A stretch of DNA of 16,950 bases from CALMZY01 sp052033915 (GTDB taxonomy: Bacteria; Verrucomicrobiota; Kiritimatiellia; CAIQIC01; JAGNIJ01): the NCBI GenBank assembly GCA_052033915.1, contig JBPOJF010000026.1:1-16950 (forward strand), read 5' to 3'. Both the position numbers and the translations under genes were made by a program. Under the pieces are notes generated by a model. The model was not told the origin of the DNA, searched no databases, and was given only the letters and a program-made list of their open reading frames with translations. Of this stretch, positions 13,792-16,950 are shown in pieces (the stretch's first letter is position 1; each line of letters starts with the position of its first letter).

Positions 13792-15729
13792 ATGAGTGGA
13801 GTGACCAAGACACCTCTCGAAGCCGCGCTCGACATCGCGGCCGGCGGTGTCCCCGTGTTTCCGTGCGGGGCCAACAAGAAGCCCCTGACTCCGCACGGAT
13901 TCAAGGACGCTACCTGTAACGACGAGATTATTCAGGATTGGTGGAAGCGCTGGCCCCAGGCGAATGTTGCCATCCCCACCGGAAAGGTAAGTGGCCGTGT
14001 GGTTCTGGACGTTGATATGGACAAGGCCAAGGGCAAGAACGGCGAGAGAACCCTCGCGGCCCTAGTCACAAAGCACGGCGACTTGCCGAAAACCAAGCAG
14101 AATAGAACGCCGCGTGATGGGCGGCATATCTACTTCCGTCACCCTGGCATCCCTATCCCCAACAACACGGATACGAAGCTCGGCAAGGGCCTCGATATTC
14201 GCGGCGATGGCGGCTATGTCCTTGTGCCCCCGAGTCGGACGGCCGACGGCGCATACGAAGAAATCGACGACTCGGAATTGGCCGACATCCCGCCGTGGCT
14301 GCTGGACATGATGCTCGGCCGCCCGGAGCACACAAAGAAGGCCACCGGCGAGAAGACCGACGCCAACGTGATCAAGTCGGCCCTGAACTACATCTCCGCC
14401 AACTGTGACCACGACTCATGGATCAGAGTCGGCATGGCGCTGCACGCGTGGGATCCCGTCGCCGGCTTTGAAGTATGGGACGATTGGTCGCAGACCGGCA
14501 TGGAGAAATACACCGAGGGCGAGACGGCGAAGCGCTGGAAGTCCTTTCACGAGATGGAGAACGGCGTGACGCTCGGGACCGTCTTCGACATGGCGAAGAA
14601 GAACGGTTGGAACGACGGCCGGGCATTCTTCGGCAAGACACCGAGCGAGACGCCCCCCACAGACCGGACACGACTCCCCGAACCCGTCAGCGCATCGCAT
14701 TGGGTACACATCTTCCTTCCCGACCCCGAGCAGATTCTGGCGCTGGCGATCGACAAGGGCACGAAGAACGTGATTGTGGCCCCGAGCAAGGGCCGGAAGT
14801 CGTTCTTTCTTCTTCAGATGAGCCTTTGCCTCGCGGCGGGGAAGCCGTCCTTCCTCGCGTGGACAATCCCCGCGCCCCGGCGTGTGCTCCTGATTCAGTT
14901 CGAAATCAAACCGGTCGGGTTCCAGAGACGCCTCCGGCAGATGATGCGCGCGCTCGACGTTCAGCCGGCCGATCTTGCCGACCGTCTTCAGATTGTCAAC
15001 GCGCGCGGCACGAAGCTCGGACTCCACATCTTCCCGCAAGTCGTCGAAATGGCCCTCAGGTACAAGTCCGACGTGATCATCTTCGACCCCGTCTACAAGG
15101 TCATGCCCGGCGACGAGAACAAGGCCGAGGACGTGAAGCCGCTCCTGGAGATGTTCGACCAGTTGTGCGAGCAGACCGACGCGGCGGTCCTCTATTCCTG
15201 CCACACCGCCAAGGGCATGGCCGGCGACCGGCAGGCGATTGACCGGATTGTCGGCTCAGGCGTGATCGCGCGAGACTACGACTGCCAGATCAGCGTCGTG
15301 GAGCACGTCGAGGAAGGGCTGAAGGTGTGCGAGCAGATATGCCGATCCTATCCCCCGAAAGACCCGTTCACCGCGGCCTGGGACGACGAAAAGGGCTGTT
15401 TTGAGGTCGTGGACCGCACGCCCATCGTGCGCACGTCCTCGAACCGCAACGCGTTCGGGCGCGTGGGGCGGGCGCTGACCGAGGAAGACGCGATCCGCGC
15501 CGCGGAGAAGCCCGCCCCGATGAGCGTCTTCGATATGAAGCTCCGGAAGGACATAGGTTTCACCGACTCCGCCGCACGGTGCATGAAAGACGCCCTGCTG
15601 GCCGCTGGGAGACTGAAGACCGCCCGCGAGCCCGTCTTCCACGGCAAGACATACATCGGCCTGCCGAAGGACGTGGACGAGCTGGTCGCGAAATGGAAGA
15701 TGCCCGTTCAGATGGAGATGCCGGCATGA
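13792..15729 (+). CDS. Prim-pol primase / RepA-like helicase replication protein
   Basis: The 645-residue protein is likely the element's replication initiator. The N-terminal bifunctional primase-polymerase domain (about 10-175) has the acidic pair Asp73/Asp75 in VVLDVDM, GRHIYF with His112, and LDIRGDGGYVLVPPS (about 134-148). A PriCT-type region follows (about 190-265). A RecA-fold AAA domain resembling RepA of broad-host-range plasmids spans about 310-520, with Walker B VIIFDP (about 428-433) and LYSCHTAKG. The Walker A position reads APSKGRKSF (about 330-338), lacking the usual Gly before Lys-Ser. The last 90 residues look like a winged helix. A strong GGAG lies 7 bp upstream of the ATG. 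Its end overlaps a small frame by ATGA, and iteron-like repeats follow, pointing to a nearby origin. Confidence 0.92.
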   Translation: MSGVTKTPLEAALDIAAGGVPVFPCGANKKPLTPHGFKDATCNDEIIQDWWKRWPQANVAIPTGKVSGRVVLDVDMDKAKGKNGERTLAALVTKHGDLPKTKQNRTPRDGRHIYFRHPGIPIPNNTDTKLGKGLDIRGDGGYVLVPPSRTADGAYEEIDDSELADIPPWLLDMMLGRPEHTKKATGEKTDANVIKSALNYISANCDHDSWIRVGMALHAWDPVAGFEVWDDWSQTGMEKYTEGETAKRWKSFHEMENGVTLGTVFDMAKKNGWNDGRAFFGKTPSETPPTDRTRLPEPVSASHWVHIFLPDPEQILALAIDKGTKNVIVAPSKGRKSFFLLQMSLCLAAGKPSFLAWTIPAPRRVLLIQFEIKPVGFQRRLRQMMRALDVQPADLADRLQIVNARGTKLGLHIFPQVVEMALRYKSDVIIFDPVYKVMPGDENKAEDVKPLLEMFDQLCEQTDAAVLYSCHTAKGMAGDRQAIDRIVGSGVIARDYDCQISVVEHVEEGLKVCEQICRSYPPKDPFTAAWDDEKGCFEVVDRTPIVRTSSNRNAFGRVGRALTEEDAIRAAEKPAPMSVFDMKLRKDIGFTDSAARCMKDALLAAGRLKTAREPVFHGKTYIGLPKDVDELVAKWKMPVQMEMPA

Positions 15730-15875
15730 CCACCCGCCACAGACTCGGTAGACTCGGCACCAAGTCTACCGAATCTACCAAGTCTTCCCTTCGGGCATAC
15801 CGAAGCAGACACCGAGTAGACTCGGTGTGTGCCTATACAAGGCACACCGAGCCTACTCAGGTCTGGGATGCATGA
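15726..15875 (+). CDS. Possible 49-residue coupled small ORF
   Basis: The ATG overlaps the primase stop (ATGA), a common coupling arrangement, and the frame runs 49 codons to 15875. However, the peptide (RLGRLGTKSTESTKSS region, rich in Arg/Ser/Thr) simply translates the 9-bp repeats beneath it and matches no family I know. It may be a leader peptide or an artefact of the repeat DNA. Confidence 0.25.
   Translation: MTTRHRLGRLGTKSTESTKSSLRAYRSRHRVDSVCAYTRHTEPTQVWDA
15741..15860. repeat. Iteron-like 9-bp repeats and palindromes, candidate origin
   Basis: AGACTCGGT (15741) and AGACTCGGC (15750) are followed by the inverted units CCAAGTCTA (15760), CCGAATCTA (15769) and CCAAGTCTT (15778), all on a 9-bp step. 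Together 15741-15757 and 15760-15776 form a 17-bp stem with two mismatches. A palindrome, ACACCGAGT-AG-ACTCGGTGT (15809-15828), reuses the unit. A further long imperfect stem pairs about 15812-15833 with about 15839-15860 around ATACA. The location directly after the replication protein gene is where plasmid-like elements often keep their origin. Confidence 0.75.
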
Positions 15876-16188
15876 GACAAGGAACTGCGGGGGCCGCGCA
15901 TGGTCGCGGTTCATCGCCCGGCCTTTGCGGCCGTTTGCGGCCGGTTCGCGCGACGCCGACGAGAAACCGACCATCGAGCGGTACATTGCGCACGCCCGCG
16001 AGCCGGGCAACGTCTACTGGCGCGAACCCGACCTCGCGGAAGTCCAAACGCTCAAGCGCAAGGGAGCCCAAGAGCTGCCCGAAGTGTTCAAGACTGATGA
16101 CGAAAGGCGTTGCGGGTTGTCCGCTGACGTAGTCATGGAGCGGGCCGCCAAGGCAGGGTTCACAAAGGCTGGAAGCGAGGGCAATTAA
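15868..16188 (+). CDS. Hypothetical protein of the integrative element
   Basis: From ATG 15868 this is 106 residues; a CAGG lies 7 bp upstream. A GTG at 15829 would add 13 residues but sits inside the long repeat stem, so I prefer the later start. The first 35 residues are basic (WSRFIARPLRPF). The rest is a charged, probably helical protein with TIERYIAHAREPGNVYWREP and LSADVVMERAAKAGFTKAG. I do not recognise it. Composition and frame quality are better than in the competing frame, and it follows the primase on the same strand, so it is probably a real accessory gene of the element. Confidence 0.55.
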   Translation: MHETRNCGGRAWSRFIARPLRPFAAGSRDADEKPTIERYIAHAREPGNVYWREPDLAEVQTLKRKGAQELPEVFKTDDERRCGLSADVVMERAAKAGFTKAGSEGN

Positions 16189-16199
16189 GAATGGTACCT

Positions 16200-16800
16200 T
16201 GGAGCGCGTCGGGAACCTCTACCGCCCCACGCTCTGAGTCCGACGCGTCGCGTCGCCCCTCCGAATGGAGAAACATCACGTCCAACCCCATGGTCATCCC
16301 GGTTTCCGCCGACGCGGGTTGAACATAGCGTCCACAGTCTGTTTGTACGCGGGCCCTTCCCACAGCCCGCGTCCGAACGGCAGACTCTTCCTCCCGGGGA
16401 TGTAAGCACTGCTGCGTGCGGAGCCAGGCCGGGAATCGTAGTTTCCCCCTAGCGGTTCCCCGAACCCCTCCCTTCGCCCCCTTCCTCAAAATGTACCGTC
16501 TCGGGGAACCTACCGGGGGACACCACGACTCGGGAACATAGGCTTCGCGCCGATTCTCCGCGCTGAGGCGCGGAGCCTCTTCAATGTCGGCGCTCGCCCT
16601 CGCCCTGACGGGTTCCCGGCCGTTCCGCACGCAGCAGCTTATCCACCCCTTGGCGCTAGACCCCTCAAGGGGTCAGCGCATCGGTCGGCCTGCGGACGGC
16701 GGCGCGCACGCCGCACGTCCTCCGGCCTCCGCGGTTGATCTGTCGCTCTGATGGAACTCGGGGCGTGCTCTGGAAACGTTCCGCCGGCCCCAGTTAAGTG
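16200..16800 (-). ncRNA. Candidate large structured RNA (no convincing gene 16189-16950)
   Basis: I see no supportable coding gene here; minus-strand frames (16160-16630, 16639-16842) are Arg-rich and match nothing I know. Perfect stems are dense. 16409-16422 pairs with 16624-16637 (14 bp, extendable) across 200 bp. Nested inside are 16454-16463 with 16501-16510 (10 bp) and 16556-16563 with 16568-16575 (8 bp, four-base loop). Outside it are 16347-16354 with 16365-16372 (8 bp), 16653-16665 with 16668-16679 (12 bp, one bulge) and 16694-16704 with 16709-16720 (10 bp plus bulges). Unpaired segments are A/G-rich when read on the minus strand (GGCGGAAACCGGG, ACATTGAAGAGG), so I favour that strand. 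Group II intron domain I, an omega-type RNA or a GOLLD/ROOL-like RNA are possibilities, none confirmed. 16801-16950 adds only small hairpins. Confidence 0.45.
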
Positions 16801-16950
16801 CGCCCAAGATTTTCCTCGCCACGCTTTCCGCGTTTGTGGCATACACTTAAAAAGTTCCGCACTTGCGGCACTTCGATCTTTGAGGAATCAGTTTTTTGCG
16901 TTTTGCAGTCTTTCCCGCGATGAGCGGGGAATCGTTCTCTCTGAAAACCG

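Larger units (their letters stand above)
11541..16950 (+). mobile_element. Integrative element in tRNA-Ala (right end beyond window)
   Basis: The gene order is attachment site, tyrosine integrase, repeats, XRE-like regulator, excisionase-like HTH, prim-pol/RepA-like replicase, iteron-like repeats and a hypothetical gene. This matches the early module of integrated plasmids and phage satellites (PICI-like). No capsid, terminase, conjugation or relaxase gene is visible, so the type cannot be set. Positions right of about 16190 are assigned only because no second attachment copy was found in the window. Confidence 0.75.

Noticed and set aside
14416..15242. Long open frames on both strands within the primase gene
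   Set aside because: The prim-pol and RepA-like motifs are continuous in the 13792-15729 frame; the others are shadows.
16798..16812. Group II intron 5' end (GTGCGCCCAAG resembles the GUGCG start of some introns)
   Set aside because: An eight-base match is expected by chance; nothing resembling domain V or a reverse transcriptase is visible, and the RNA-like stems favour the opposite strand.
15868..16950. Right attachment site (second copy of the tRNA-Ala 3' half)
   Set aside because: I looked for TGGTGGAGGG/GAACTCCCGACC or its complement and found no match; the right end must be outside the window.

Overview
The window reads as a high-GC bacterial chromosome segment carrying accessory modules. 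I infer a PVC-group organism (Verrucomicrobiota/Kiritimatiellota-like). The reasons are very large secreted proteins that mix a papain-like protease, FG-GAP repeats, a type I dockerin and a cohesin-like partner, plus short TTTCCA/TGGAAA palindromes scattered near genes. No rRNA or other marker is present, so this placement is tentative.

Left block (1-6157, genes on the minus strand): a tight type I restriction-modification operon read as hsdR, an ORF6N-domain DNA-binding gene, a half-size hsdS, then hsdM. The first two junctions are 4-bp ATGA overlaps and the third is a 2-bp gap. Downstream lies a patatin-like phospholipase gene with an in-frame internal deletion, followed by a gene-free, GC-rich cluster of hairpins at 60-330. 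The hsdR reading frame continues upstream of its only usable start and encodes the nuclease motifs there. Recognisable HsdR sequence stops at about 6157.

Middle block (6157-11369, plus strand): this begins at that same point with a papain-like protease already missing its catalytic Cys half. Two divergent genes have therefore lost their 5' ends at one junction, which is either a real deletion/insertion scar or an assembly chimera. The protease frame continues through FG-GAP repeats, a -1 frameshift near 7411-7425, an Fn3-like domain, a dockerin and a HELFH zinc-metallopeptidase domain. Four bases after its stop is a secreted cohesin-like protein, so dockerin and cohesin candidates sit in one operon.

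Right block (11541-16950): an integrative element. Its left edge is a 50-bp copy of the 3' half of tRNA-Ala(GGC), followed by a tyrosine integrase, a 10-bp tandem repeat array, an XRE-like regulator, an excisionase-like HTH protein, a prim-pol/RepA-like replication protein, 9-bp iteron-like repeats (candidate origin) and a small hypothetical gene. The last 750 bp hold no convincing gene but several long perfect stems, some nested over 200 bp, suggesting a large structured RNA read from the minus strand. The right attachment site is not in the window.
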